DNA from: Streptomyces harbinensis | GTDB taxonomy: Bacteria; Actinomycetota; Actinomycetes; Streptomycetales; Streptomycetaceae | Assembly: GCF_900116145.1 (NCBI RefSeq) | Contig: NZ_FPAB01000004.1 | Span: 62,001 to 126,000 of the forward strand | Reading direction: 5' to 3' | DNA: 64,000 nt | In this document: piece after piece, positions 47,805 through 59,024 of the stretch | Layout: each line of letters begins with the position of its first letter | Position numbering within the stretch: position 1 is the first letter of the stretch | The notes under the pieces: generated by a model | Database searches by the model: none | What the model saw: the letters and a program-made list of their open reading frames with translations, nothing else | Told to the model about the DNA's origin: nothing | Position numbers and translations under genes: made by a program

Positions 47805-48676
47805 TGTGCACACCCCCGGGAAATCCGCTGGCCGGACCGGAGGCGGGGCGGCACAGTGACGGTGTGGAGGCGAACGACCGGGGGCTGCGGGCGGACGGGA
47901 CCATCGCGCGGGAGGGATCGCTCGACCGCGTGGGCGAGGCGTTCGTCCCGGTCGTCGCGGCGGCGCGGGAGCGGATCGGCGCGGTGTTCGGCCCGGACCG
48001 GCTGCACAGCGCGTACCTCTATGGCAGTGTCCCGCGCGGCACCGCCGTGCCCGGGGTCTCCGATCTCGACCTTCAGCTCGCGCTCCATCACGCGCCGGGT
48101 CCGGCCGAGCGTGCCGACGCCACGGCGCTCGAAGCCGCGCTCGACGCCGCGTTCCCCCAGCTCGACGGGGTGGGCATCCTGCTCTCCGGCCGGGACGAGT
48201 TGCTGAGCCCGTCCCAGCGGTACGACGCCGGGTTCTTCCTCGCTTGTCTGTGCACCCCGCTGCTCGGGCCCGATCTGGCGGAGCGGCTGCCCCGCTACCG
48301 CCCCACCTCTCTCCTGGCCCGCGAGACCAACGGCGATCTGGCCCGCCTCCTCCCTGGCTGGCGGCGCGCGGCGGCCGAGGCGGCCACCGGGGCCGAGCGC
48401 CGGGCGCTGGCCAGACGGGTCGGGCGGCGGCTGGTGCGCACCGGGTTCACCCTCGTCATGCCCCGCTGGGGCGGCTGGACCAGCGACCTGGAGCGGTCCG
48501 CCGAGATCTTCGGCCATACCTATCCGCGGCGCGCCGGGCAGATGCGGCTGGCGGCGGCCACCGCACGGCGTCCGGCCGCCGACCCGGCGGCACTGGGTGC
48601 GCTCATCGAGGACCTGGCGCCCTGGCTCGCCGACGAGTACGCCGCCGTGCACGGCGTACCGCTCCGGTCGCGCTAG
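47804..48676 (+). CDS. Nucleotidyltransferase-superfamily protein
   Basis: A 290-residue protein. The polymerase-beta-like core has YLYGSVPRGTAVPGVSDLDL, with Gly-Ser at 74-75 and metal-binding Asp87 and Asp89. A helical C-terminal part (about 150-290) with ARETNGDLARLLPGWRRA follows, as in aminoglycoside-adenylyltransferase-like and MNT-type proteins. The ATG overlaps the Uma2 remnant stop; GTG 47864 is an alternative. The stop codon shares the palindrome CTAG with the convergent protease stop. Substrate unknown; could modify a small molecule or an antibiotic. Confidence 0.78.
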   Translation: MCTPPGNPLAGPEAGRHSDGVEANDRGLRADGTIAREGSLDRVGEAFVPVVAAARERIGAVFGPDRLHSAYLYGSVPRGTAVPGVSDLDLQLALHHAPGPAERADATALEAALDAAFPQLDGVGILLSGRDELLSPSQRYDAGFFLACLCTPLLGPDLAERLPRYRPTSLLARETNGDLARLLPGWRRAAAEAATGAERRALARRVGRRLVRTGFTLVMPRWGGWTSDLERSAEIFGHTYPRRAGQMRLAAATARRPAADPAALGALIEDLAPWLADEYAAVHGVPLRSR

Positions 48677-49500
48677 GTGTTCGGTCCATCCGCCGTCGCC
48701 GCCACCGCCGCCGCCAGCAGGTCCTCGGCCTCCGCCGGGAAGGGACGGCCCACCACCGTGCCGGTACCGGTGCCCGCCGACATCACCGCTACCACCGTGC
48801 CGGTGCCGGTGGCGGGGTCGTATCCCTGGAGCCAGGGGCCGCCGCTGGTGCCCTCGGTGAGGTCGCAGTCCTCCAGCAGCAGCCCGCCCGCGTTGACGGG
48901 CGGGGCGTCCGGGCCGTCGAGCACCTGGGTCGGGCCCGAGCAGGAGCGCAGCGACTCGCCGTCGTACGGGGCTGCCGCCGGGTAGCCGAGCACCGCCACG
49001 TCCCGGTCGGCCGGCACCGGCGCGAACACCAGCGTGTGCGCCCCGTGCGTCTGCTGGAGGGTGCGCCCCGCTTTCCGTTCCACCGTCAGGAACGCGTAGT
49101 CGTGGGGCAGCAGCTCGGCGATGTCCCCGCCCTCCTGCGGCTGCCACGCGGCGGGGGTGTGGAAGGAGAGCACCCGCCAGCCGTCCTCCTGATAGGTCGC
49201 GAGGCCGTGGTCGTAGCCCGGCACGAACCACACCTCGGCGGGCGGCTCCGGCCGGTCCGGGGCGCTGACGCAGTGCGCGGCGGTGGCGACGACGCTGCCG
49301 CCCGGCGCGTCCACGACGGCGCCGGAACACACCCCGAGCCGGCCGCTGTCGTCCAGCTCCCAGAGGATCTTGCCGACCGTGCCGGGCGCGCCGCCGGCCC
49401 ACGGCTCGGAGGCCAGCGCGGCGGGGGCGGTGGCTCCGTGCACGGTGACGGTGAGCACGGCGGCGGTGGCGGCGGACAGCAGCCGGCGGTGGACGTCCAT
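48673..49500 (-). CDS. Secreted trypsin-like serine protease
   Basis: A 275-residue S1-type protease with a signal peptide (about 1-30, ending LASEPWAGG). The catalytic triad is visible: His76 in VVATAAHCVS, Asp134 in LPHDYAFLTV, Ser219 in EGTSGGPW. Cys58/Cys77 and Cys187/Cys212 are placed for the usual disulfides. There is no transmembrane helix, so it is exported to the medium. Start ATG 49500; the upstream GTG 49509 is possible. Confidence 0.9.
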   Translation of the reverse strand: MDVHRRLLSAATAAVLTVTVHGATAPAALASEPWAGGAPGTVGKILWELDDSGRLGVCSGAVVDAPGGSVVATAAHCVSAPDRPEPPAEVWFVPGYDHGLATYQEDGWRVLSFHTPAAWQPQEGGDIAELLPHDYAFLTVERKAGRTLQQTHGAHTLVFAPVPADRDVAVLGYPAAAPYDGESLRSCSGPTQVLDGPDAPPVNAGGLLLEDCDLTEGTSGGPWLQGYDPATGTGTVVAVMSAGTGTGTVVGRPFPAEAEDLLAAAVAATADGPNT

Positions 49501-49800
49501 GCCGGACACGCTGCGGGTGGCGCCGGGCCGTGTCCAGCCGCACCACTCGATCGGGTGAAGAGGTCACGGTTCGGTAACGCGACGGTGGTGCCGGATCGTC
49601 TTCAGAGTGTGGACGGCCGAGAGCAACGTCCATGCGGCACCCGCCTCCTGACGTGGAGGGGGACCGCCTTACCCACGGCACCCGCCCAGGACGGAAGGAC
49701 ACCATCATGCGCCGACACCACCCCCTCGCCCTCCCCTTTCCGTGCCCGCCCGCCCGCGCGGTGACGGGCCGTCCGGACGGTTGGGGCCTAACCTGCCCCA
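49501..49800. other. 300-bp intergenic region
   Basis: Between the divergent protease and phosphatase genes. No gene is supported: an ATG at 49707 after GGAAGG opens a frame with no recognisable sequence that runs out of phase into the phosphatase. The right end carries the TAACCT element. Confidence 0.5.
49789..49794 (+). promoter_or_regulatory. Putative -10 element for leaderless PAP2 gene
   Basis: TAACCT, 6 nt before the ATG at 49801; no ribosome site. Confidence 0.45.
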
Positions 49801-50445
49801 ATGGCCCGCTCATTGCTGACCGCCGCCGTGACCGGCGCGCTGTTCACGCTGCTGACGGTGGCGGTGTTCCTCCACGGCCGGGAGCCGTTCGGGATCGACA
49901 CCGCGCTCACCAGCTGGTTCCTCGATCACCGCTCCCCGGGGCTCACCCGGCTGGTCACCGCCGTCACCGATACCGGGACGGGGGTGGGCCCGATCCTGGT
50001 GATGGCGCTGGCCGGGGCCCTGGCGGGGCGGCGCTCCGGAGCGCCGGCGATCGGCGCGCTGGCGGGCGTGGGGGCGCTCGTGACGGGGCAGTTGCTGCGG
50101 TACACGCTGGTGTGGAGCATCGACCGCCCCCGGCCGCCGATGCCGGACTGGCTCACCCATGTGAACGGCCCGTCGTTTCCCTCGGGCCACACCACGACCA
50201 CCGCGCTGGCCGGGTTCACCCTGATCACCGTGCTGCTGCTCACGGTACGGCGCGGCTGGCCGCGCACAGCGGCCGTGGCCGTGGTCGGCTGCTGGACGGT
50301 GGCGGTCGGCCTCAGCCGGATCTATCTCGGCGTGCACTATGTCACCGATGTGGTGGGCGGCTGGCTGCTCACGGGCTGCCTGGTGTCCCTGGTCCTCCCC
50401 GCCGTCCCCGCGCTGGCCCCCAAACGGATGGCCCTGCCGGTCTGA
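49801..50445 (+). CDS. PAP2-family membrane phosphatase
   Basis: A 214-residue protein with about six membrane helices. The three phosphatase signatures are present: DRPRPP (about 108-113, standing for KX6RP), PSGH with His130, and SRIYLGVHYVTD with Arg173, His179 and Asp183. These enzymes dephosphorylate lipid phosphates such as phosphatidic acid or undecaprenyl diphosphate on the outer face. Likely leaderless start. Confidence 0.92.
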   Translation: MARSLLTAAVTGALFTLLTVAVFLHGREPFGIDTALTSWFLDHRSPGLTRLVTAVTDTGTGVGPILVMALAGALAGRRSGAPAIGALAGVGALVTGQLLRYTLVWSIDRPRPPMPDWLTHVNGPSFPSGHTTTTALAGFTLITVLLLTVRRGWPRTAAVAVVGCWTVAVGLSRIYLGVHYVTDVVGGWLLTGCLVSLVLPAVPALAPKRMALPV

Positions 50446-50550
50446 CGCACCGGCGCCCCCGAACGGCGCGCCCGGGGCCGCGCGGTCCTTCCCGGACGGT
50501 GCCCGGAAGTGGCTGACCGTGGACAGACGGGAGTGGTGCGAGGGCCTGTT

Positions 50551-52098
50551 TCAGCTGATCGCGTACCGAACGGTGCGGCGCACCCACCCCGCCGTGCCCG
50601 CCGCCACCGCCAGCGTCCACGGGAGAGCCGCCCACAGCGGTATCCCCTGCACCGGGGCCAGCAGCGCCAGGGTCACCAGCGGCCCGCGGGCGTACCACAG
50701 GGCGGTCTGGAAGGGGCCGGTGTTCCCGGCCGGGGTCTCCACCCCGATCATCACGTGCGGCGGGACCTGCCCCCGGTAGGAGCTGACCAGCGCCGCCCCC
50801 ACCAGCGCCGGGGCGGCGACCGCGAGCAGGGCCCCGCCGGCCGCGAGCGCCGGGGCGAGCAGCAGCACCGGCAGCGCCCCGTGCCACAGGGCCAGCGTGC
50901 CGGGCGCGTACGGCAGTTGGCCGGCCCGCCGGGTGTCGTCGCTGTCCAGCCGGGCGGGTTCGGTGAGCGCCCCGGCCGCCGGGTAGCCGGCGATCAGCGC
51001 GGCGAGTGGCCAGCCGGCGTGGGCCAGCAGGACCGCGAGCGCCGCCCACAGCGCCGCCGTCACCAGCCGTCCGGGGGCCCGCAGCAGTCCGGTGGCGTCC
51101 CGCCACGGGATCAGCAGCGCGGGCCGCCGGGGGAACGGCAGCCGCAGCCGCGGCGGTCGCGCGGGTGGCCGGCCGGTGTCGCGCACCACCGCGCGAGCCT
51201 GCCGCAGATTGCCGGTCAGGACCGAGGCGGCCAGCAGCGAGCCGGCCGCCGTGCGGGTACGCAGTGCGGCGGCCGGGATCGCGCCCGCCGCGCGATGGGC
51301 CACCAGCAGCAGCCACCCGGTGCCCGCCGAGCCGGCCAGCACCGCCAGCGGCCACCACGCGGCACCGCCGAGGCCGAGCGCCGCCGCCAGCGGCGCCACC
51401 GCCCAGCCCCACGGCCCGCTCCACAGCAGCCCGGCCCCCGCTGCCGCCGCCAGCCCCAGCACGGCCACCAGGGCCGCCGCCGTGCGGAACAGCCACCGGC
51501 CGTGCCGGGCGACCGCGCCCTCGTACCGTTCGACGAGCGTGCCGGCCGCCACCGCCAGCAGTCCGGTGAGCAGTCCGCCCCACGCGCCGGCCGCCACGGC
51601 CGGGGCCCAGGCCGCACCGCCGCCCGGCACCATCGCCCGCAGCAGGAACCCGGCAGCCGCGCCCGCGAGCAGCGTCGCCACCGCCACCCGGGCCAGCGCC
51701 GCCCACCAGTACGGCAGCAGCAGGCGGCGCCGGTCCACCGGGGTGGGCAGCAGCCAGCTGACCACCTCACCCGGCAGCCGCACCGGCCCGCGCCACAGCG
51801 CGGTGCGCGCCGCGCCGTACAGGGCGAGGGCCAGCGCGGCGGGCAGTACGCCCGGCAGCGCCTCCAGCAGCCAGGCCGTCCGGTCGTTGACCCACAGCCC
51901 GCCGTCCGCCTCCGTCCCGGCGGTGCGTCCGGCGTCCACCAGATACGGCACCAGCCAGAACGCGACGATCAGCGACACCCCGTACAGCAGCAGCGCGTCC
52001 CCGCGCCGCTTGGCGCGCCGCTGGGGGCCGGTGAGCCGGTGCAGATGGCGCAGCGCGTCCTGCGGCGCACCGGCCAGGTCCTCGCTACCGTCCCGCAC
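50551..52098 (-). CDS. Integral membrane protein, ABC exporter permease (DUF6297-like)
   Basis: A 515-residue protein with roughly 12-14 membrane helices and a central basic loop (VVRDTGRPPARPPRLRLPF). It begins with a cytoplasmic stretch QDALRHLHRLTGPQRRAKRRGDALLLYG. It follows an ABC ATPase whose stop it overlaps by 14 bases (GTG at 52098), so it is almost certainly that ATPase's membrane partner. I recall DUF6297 for this family; the substrate is unknown. Confidence 0.78.
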   Translation of the reverse strand: MRDGSEDLAGAPQDALRHLHRLTGPQRRAKRRGDALLLYGVSLIVAFWLVPYLVDAGRTAGTEADGGLWVNDRTAWLLEALPGVLPAALALALYGAARTALWRGPVRLPGEVVSWLLPTPVDRRRLLLPYWWAALARVAVATLLAGAAAGFLLRAMVPGGGAAWAPAVAAGAWGGLLTGLLAVAAGTLVERYEGAVARHGRWLFRTAAALVAVLGLAAAAGAGLLWSGPWGWAVAPLAAALGLGGAAWWPLAVLAGSAGTGWLLLVAHRAAGAIPAAALRTRTAAGSLLAASVLTGNLRQARAVVRDTGRPPARPPRLRLPFPRRPALLIPWRDATGLLRAPGRLVTAALWAALAVLLAHAGWPLAALIAGYPAAGALTEPARLDSDDTRRAGQLPYAPGTLALWHGALPVLLLAPALAAGGALLAVAAPALVGAALVSSYRGQVPPHVMIGVETPAGNTGPFQTALWYARGPLVTLALLAPVQGIPLWAALPWTLAVAAGTAGWVRRTVRYAIS

Positions 52099-52768
52099 GG
52101 GGCCTCACCGTCACCGCGCCGTCGTCGAACTCCACCAGCCGGTCCGCCAGGCCCGGTTCCGCCGCGAGCGCCGCGTCATGGGTGGCCAGCAGGATCGCGG
52201 TACCGGCCGTCCGCTTGCGCCGGGCCAGCCGGGCGCCGAGCGAGGCCCTGGCGCGGGCGTCCAGCCGCTGCTCCGGCTCGTCGAGGACCAGCAGGTCGTG
52301 CGGCCTGACCAGCGCGGCGGCCAGCAGCATCGCCTGGGTCTGGCCGGAGGACAGCGCGCGGGGCAGCACGTCGGCGCGCTCGGTCAGCCGGTGTTCGGCC
52401 AGTTGATCCGTAACGGCCCGCTCGGCGGCCTCGCCGAGGCCGTGGGCGAGGGCGATGAGCATCAGATGCTCGCGCACCGTCAGATCCGGGTAGTACGCGG
52501 TGGGGTCGAGCGCCGTGGCGATCCGGGCCCGGGTGCCGGGGTCGTTCTCGTCCACCGGCCGGCCGGCGAACAGCACCTCGCCGGTCGTCGGCCGCAGTTG
52601 CCCGGTGGCCAGCCGCAGCAGGGTGGACTTGCCGCAGCCGTTCGGGCCCAGCAGCACCACGCACTCCCCGGGCGACAGATCGAGCGACACCGAGTGCAGA
52701 ACCGGGGTCTCCCCGTAGGCGTGGCCGACCTCGCGCAGCGTGAGCAGCGCGGGTTCCGGTCCGGTCAT
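52085..52768 (-). CDS. ABC transporter ATP-binding protein
   Basis: A 227-residue ATPase. Walker A GPNGCGKST (about 40-48), Walker B DLLVLDEPEQRLD, switch His in LATHDAAL. The signature reads LSSGQTQAM, a looser LSGGQ. Short, without C-terminal extension. The start ATG overlaps the upstream hydrolase stop (ATGA), and its 3' end overlaps the permease gene: a tight three-gene operon. Confidence 0.9.
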   Translation of the reverse strand: MTGPEPALLTLREVGHAYGETPVLHSVSLDLSPGECVVLLGPNGCGKSTLLRLATGQLRPTTGEVLFAGRPVDENDPGTRARIATALDPTAYYPDLTVREHLMLIALAHGLGEAAERAVTDQLAEHRLTERADVLPRALSSGQTQAMLLAAALVRPHDLLVLDEPEQRLDARARASLGARLARRKRTAGTAILLATHDAALAAEPGLADRLVEFDDGAVTVRPRAGR

Positions 52769-53538
52769 GCCAGGAATTCCCGGACCGCCCGCGCCGTGCC
52801 CGCCGGGTCCTCGTCGTGAATCCAGTGGCCGGTGCCCGGGAACTCCAGCAGCCGGGTGCCGGGCCGCCGCGCGGTCATCTCCCGCGCCAGCGGCGCGGGC
52901 AGCAGGGTGCTGTGCTCGCCGTGCAGGACCAGCGCGGGACAGCTGGAGCCGAGCCATGCCTCCCACCAGTCGCCGACGCCGCCCCACTGGACCTCCATCA
53001 TCGTGTCCCAGTCGAACAGCAGCCGCCAGCCGCCCTGTTCCGGGTCCTGGACGGCGCTGGCCATGAAGTAGGTGGCGTCCGGCACTCCGGCCGCTTCAAT
53101 GGCCGCCGCGAGTGCCTCGCGGGTGGGCGCGGTGGCGGGCCAGCCGCGGACGTCCAGCACGGGGTGGGCGATCTCGGGCCGCCGCATCACCGGGCCGACG
53201 TCCTCGATGATCAGCGCCGAGACCAGGTCGGGGCGGTGGGCCGCCAGCCGGTAGGCGATGATCCCGCCGAGGGAGTGGCCGAACACCGCGATGGGCCGGC
53301 CGAGGTCCAGTTCGGTCAGCAGCCGTTCGGCGTCCGCCACGAACCGGTCGATGCCGAAGCCGCCCTCGCGGGGCGGGCAGTGGCCGTGACCGCGCTGGTC
53401 GGGGGCGATGACCCGGAAGGCCGGGCCGAGATCGGCGGCCAGCCGTTCGAAAACCGCGCCGCGGCCGAAGCTGCCGTGCAGCGCCAGCAGGGGTATGCCG
53501 TCACCGCCGGAATCGAGTCCAGGTCCTGTCCGTCGCAT
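52765..53538 (-). CDS. Alpha/beta hydrolase
   Basis: A 257-residue hydrolase: oxyanion strand LLALHGSFGRGAVFERL, RVIAPDQRGHGHCP, nucleophile GHSLGG (Ser at about 89), and the His in GTGHWIHDEDP near the C-terminus; the acid is probably Asp/Glu in LVLHGEHSTLLP. Substrate unknown. First gene of an operon with the ABC ATPase and permease. Confidence 0.88.
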   Translation of the reverse strand: MRRTGPGLDSGGDGIPLLALHGSFGRGAVFERLAADLGPAFRVIAPDQRGHGHCPPREGGFGIDRFVADAERLLTELDLGRPIAVFGHSLGGIIAYRLAAHRPDLVSALIIEDVGPVMRRPEIAHPVLDVRGWPATAPTREALAAAIEAAGVPDATYFMASAVQDPEQGGWRLLFDWDTMMEVQWGGVGDWWEAWLGSSCPALVLHGEHSTLLPAPLAREMTARRPGTRLLEFPGTGHWIHDEDPAGTARAVREFLA

Positions 53539-53604
53539 GATCGCAGCTTCTCATTCCCGGGCGGCGGACGGCCCGCGCTTTTTTCCGGGCCGCCCGCACG
53601 CGCG

Positions 53605-53635
53605 GGGGCCCGGTGCGGATACCGCACCGGGCCCC
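53605..53635 (-). terminator. hspR operon terminator
   Basis: A perfect 14-bp stem (53605-53618 with 53622-53635) with loop ATA, 12 bases past the hspR stop. Confidence 0.8.
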
Positions 53636-53647
53636 ACCGCTGTCGGT

Positions 53648-54133
53648 TCAGCCGCGCCGCTCGGGGCGCCACACCACGACGGCGCCCTGGTGGGTGACGT
53701 CCTGGTACGGCACGAGATCGCGCCGGTAGGAGGCGTGCACCTGGGCCTCGCGCTGCCGCATGGCCAGCGCCGCGCCCTCCAGCGCCTGCTGCATCTCGGC
53801 GACCTGGGAGCGCAGGACGGCCACCTGGTGCTCCAGCTCGATGATGCGCTTGATCCCGGCGAGGTTGATGCCCTCGTCCTGGCTCAGCCGCTGCACCTCG
53901 CGCAGCAACTGGATGTCGCGCGCGGAGTACCGCCGCCCGCGCCCGGCCGTGCGGTCCGGGCAGACCAGGCCGAGCCGGTCGTACTGCCGCAGGGTCTGCG
54001 GGTGGAGACCGGACAGCTGGGCCGCGACCGAGATGACGTACACCGGGGTGTCGTCGGTCAGCGGGCCGGGGCCCGGCCCGCGGCCTCCACCTGGTGAGCG
54101 GGGCCCGGTTCCTGGTGCGTTCCAGCCGTCCAT
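53648..54133 (-). CDS. hspR: Heat-shock repressor HspR
   Basis: MerR-family repressor that binds HAIR sites with DnaK as co-repressor. 161 residues: a Gly/Pro-rich lead, the winged helix VYVISVAAQLSGLHPQTLRQ with YDRLGLVCPDRTAGRGRRYS (about 30-68), the HspR signature LSQDEGINLAGIKRIIELE, and a coiled-coil helix (about 95-130). Last gene of dnaK-grpE-dnaJ-hspR, 4 bases after dnaJ. HAIR sites at dnaK and clpB in this window are its expected targets, so the operon is autoregulated. Confidence 0.96.
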   Translation of the reverse strand: MDGWNAPGTGPRSPGGGRGPGPGPLTDDTPVYVISVAAQLSGLHPQTLRQYDRLGLVCPDRTAGRGRRYSARDIQLLREVQRLSQDEGINLAGIKRIIELEHQVAVLRSQVAEMQQALEGAALAMRQREAQVHASYRRDLVPYQDVTHQGAVVVWRPERRG

Positions 54134-54137
54134 CTCG

Positions 54138-55340
54138 TCACTCTCCCTTCGCGGCCTCGAACAGCGCCGCCCGGGGATCCTCGTCCCCGGCTGCCGCTCG
54201 GTACTCCTCCAGGGCCTTGCGCGCCGGCTCGCTCAGATCGCGCGGGACCACTACCTCTATCGTGACCAGCAAATCACCGAGCGAACCGTCCTTGCGCACC
54301 GCGCCCTTGCCCCGGGCGCGCATGGTGCGCCCGCCGGGGGTACCGGGCGGCAGCTTCAGCGTGACGGGCGGGCCGCCGAGGGTGGGCACCGAGATCTCGC
54401 CGCCGAGGGCCGCCTCGGTGAAGCTCACCGGCACGGTGATGGTCAGATTGTCGCCACGGCGGCCGAAGACCGGGTGGTCGTCCACGTGCACGACCACGTA
54501 CAGATCACCGGCCGGACCGCCGCGCTCGCCCGGGGCGCCCTTGCCGCGCAGCCGGATGCGCTGCCCGTCGCCGACGCCCGCCGGAATGCGCACCTGCATG
54601 GTGCGCGAACTGGTCGCCCGGCCACTGCCCCGGCACACCGAGCACGGGTCCTGGGCGATCAGCCCCCGGCCCTTGCAGTCCACGCACGGATCGGTGAGCG
54701 AGAACCCGCCCCCGCCGCCCCGGCTCACCTGGCCGGTGCCGACACAGGTCGGACACACCCGGGGGGTGCCGTTCTTGTCACCGGTACCCGAACACGCCTT
54801 GCACGCCGCGCTGGAGGACATCCGCAGCGGCACGGTGGCGCCCGAGACCGCCTCGGTGAAGCTGAGCGTCACCTCGGACTCCACGTCCTGCCCCCGGCGC
54901 GGCGCGGTGGTACGGGTCCCCGCGCCGCCCCGGTTGAACAGTCCGCCGAAGACATCGCCGATGCCTCCGCCGCCGAAGCCGCCGGCCGGGCCACCGGGCC
55001 CGCCCGGCGCGCCGGGACCGCCCTGGGTGCCGCCGAAGAGGTCACCCAGGTCGAAGTTGAACTGCTGGCCGCCCGCCCCGGGACCGGGCCGGAAGCCGCC
55101 ACCGCCGAACAGGGCGCGCGCCTCGTCGTACTCCTTGCGGCGCTTCACGTCGCCGAGCACGTCGTAGGCCTCGGAGACGTCCTTGAACCGCTCCTCGGCG
55201 CGGGCGTCGCCCTTGTTGGCGTCCGGATGGTTCTCGCGGGCGAGCTTCCGGTACGCCTTCTTGATCTCCGCCTCGGTGGCGTCGCGCGGGACGCCGAGGA
55301 CCTTGTAGTAGTCCTTCTCGATGAAGTCCTTGGTGCTCAT
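54138..55340 (-). CDS. dnaJ: Chaperone DnaJ
   Basis: Hsp40 co-chaperone stimulating DnaK's ATPase. 400 residues: J-domain with YRKLARENHPDANKGD (HPD), a Gly/Phe-rich linker (about 75-145), four zinc repeats (CKACSGTG, CPTCVGTG, CVDCKGRG, CSVCRGSG) and the C-terminal substrate-binding domains. Start ATG 55340 after GGAGGAGGG; an ATG at 55349 is too close to the ribosome site. Confidence 0.96.
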   Translation of the reverse strand: MSTKDFIEKDYYKVLGVPRDATEAEIKKAYRKLARENHPDANKGDARAEERFKDVSEAYDVLGDVKRRKEYDEARALFGGGGFRPGPGAGGQQFNFDLGDLFGGTQGGPGAPGGPGGPAGGFGGGGIGDVFGGLFNRGGAGTRTTAPRRGQDVESEVTLSFTEAVSGATVPLRMSSSAACKACSGTGDKNGTPRVCPTCVGTGQVSRGGGGGFSLTDPCVDCKGRGLIAQDPCSVCRGSGRATSSRTMQVRIPAGVGDGQRIRLRGKGAPGERGGPAGDLYVVVHVDDHPVFGRRGDNLTITVPVSFTEAALGGEISVPTLGGPPVTLKLPPGTPGGRTMRARGKGAVRKDGSLGDLLVTIEVVVPRDLSEPARKALEEYRAAAGDEDPRAALFEAAKGE

Positions 55341-55394
55341 CCCCGGCATCCCTCCTCCCCGATCGGTCCGTTCAGCAGCCGCATTCCCTCCGCC

Positions 55395-58087
<2,693 letters not shown>

Positions 58088-58095
58088 TCAAATGA

Positions 58096-58116
58096 CCTGA
58101 GCGAAGCAGGCTCAAC
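58096..58116 (-). promoter_or_regulatory. HAIR-like element 2 at dnaK
   Basis: CCTGAGC-N7-GCTCAAC, a diverged HAIR repeat with its centre 52 bases upstream of the centre of element 1, next to the -35 region. The pair suggests cooperative HspR binding. Confidence 0.6.
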
Positions 58117-58135
58117 TCTTATCCGTTCCTTACGC

Positions 58136-59017
58136 TCAAGGGGGCCCGGACGGCATCCGCGGCTCCTTCCGCACCGCCTCCTCCCCGGGCACGTCCGGCG
58201 CGTCCGGCGCCCCCGCCCCGCCACCGGCCAGGGCCTGCGCCGCCTCCGACCGCAGCCGGGCGGCCTCCGCCCGGATCGCCGGCAGCGCCGCGTACAGCGC
58301 CTCGCCGGGACAGTGCGTGTACGAGGTGTCGCGGTGCCCGGAGATCACCTCCACCTCCACCGCCGCCCCCTCCGCGAACCGGCTGTCGCCGTTCGTCGAC
58401 ACCAGCTGGGTACGCGCCCGCGGATCCACCCCCGAGCGCAGCTTCCAGGCGGCGATCCGGGCGATCGCGTCCAGCACCTCGCGCGGCGGCTCCAGCTGGT
58501 CGTAGGTACCGAGCACCGCGACCCCCACCGTGTCGCTGTTGAAGCCCTCGGTGTGCGCCCCGTAGGCGTTGCGCTCCAGACCGCCGGAGCGGCCCTCGTA
58601 GATCGTGCCGCACTTGTCGACCATGAAGTTGTAGCCGAGGTCGTCCCAGCCGCGCAGCCCCACGTGGTACGCGTACATCTCGCGCAGCAGATCGGGCGCC
58701 TCGGCGCAGTCGTAGGTGTCTGGGTGCGCGGTGTGGTGCACGAAGACGGCCTTGACGGCGCCGGTGTAGGTGGTCGGCCCCGAGCGCAGCGTCTCGTCCG
58801 CGCCCCACTCCGCCCGGGTGACGATCCCGGGCGGGCGGGCGATCGCCGCCTGCGTCACGGCCTCGGCGTCCTGCGCCCGCTCGCCGCCCGCCTCCTGCGG
58901 CCCGGCGCCGCGCACCCCGTCCCAGGTCACCAGCAGGGCCAGCGGCAGGACGGCGGCGGCCAGCGCGAAGCGGCGCCGGGTCGCCCCGGCGGCGGTGATG
59001 TCGGTCGTCTCCCTCAC
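58136..59017 (-). CDS. Secreted PGRP-type N-acetylmuramoyl-L-alanine amidase
   Basis: A 293-residue zinc amidase. The N-terminus has a twin-arginine-like signal (TRRRFALAAAVLPLALL, about 13-30). The amidase/PGRP domain (about 66-240) has the zinc ligands His94/His95 (VFVHHTAHP), His228 (GHRD) and Cys236 (HCPG), with Tyr129 in GYNFMVDKCG. It cuts between muramic acid and L-alanine in peptidoglycan. GTG start; the ribosome site overlaps the stop of the gene upstream. Confidence 0.92.
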   Translation of the reverse strand: MRETTDITAAGATRRRFALAAAVLPLALLVTWDGVRGAGPQEAGGERAQDAEAVTQAAIARPPGIVTRAEWGADETLRSGPTTYTGAVKAVFVHHTAHPDTYDCAEAPDLLREMYAYHVGLRGWDDLGYNFMVDKCGTIYEGRSGGLERNAYGAHTEGFNSDTVGVAVLGTYDQLEPPREVLDAIARIAAWKLRSGVDPRARTQLVSTNGDSRFAEGAAVEVEVISGHRDTSYTHCPGEALYAALPAIRAEAARLRSEAAQALAGGGAGAPDAPDVPGEEAVRKEPRMPSGPP

Positions 59018-59024
59018 GCCACCC

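Noticed and set aside
49707..50516. Open frame overlapping the PAP2 gene in another phase
   Set aside because: No recognisable sequence, and it overlaps a gene with three intact catalytic signatures.
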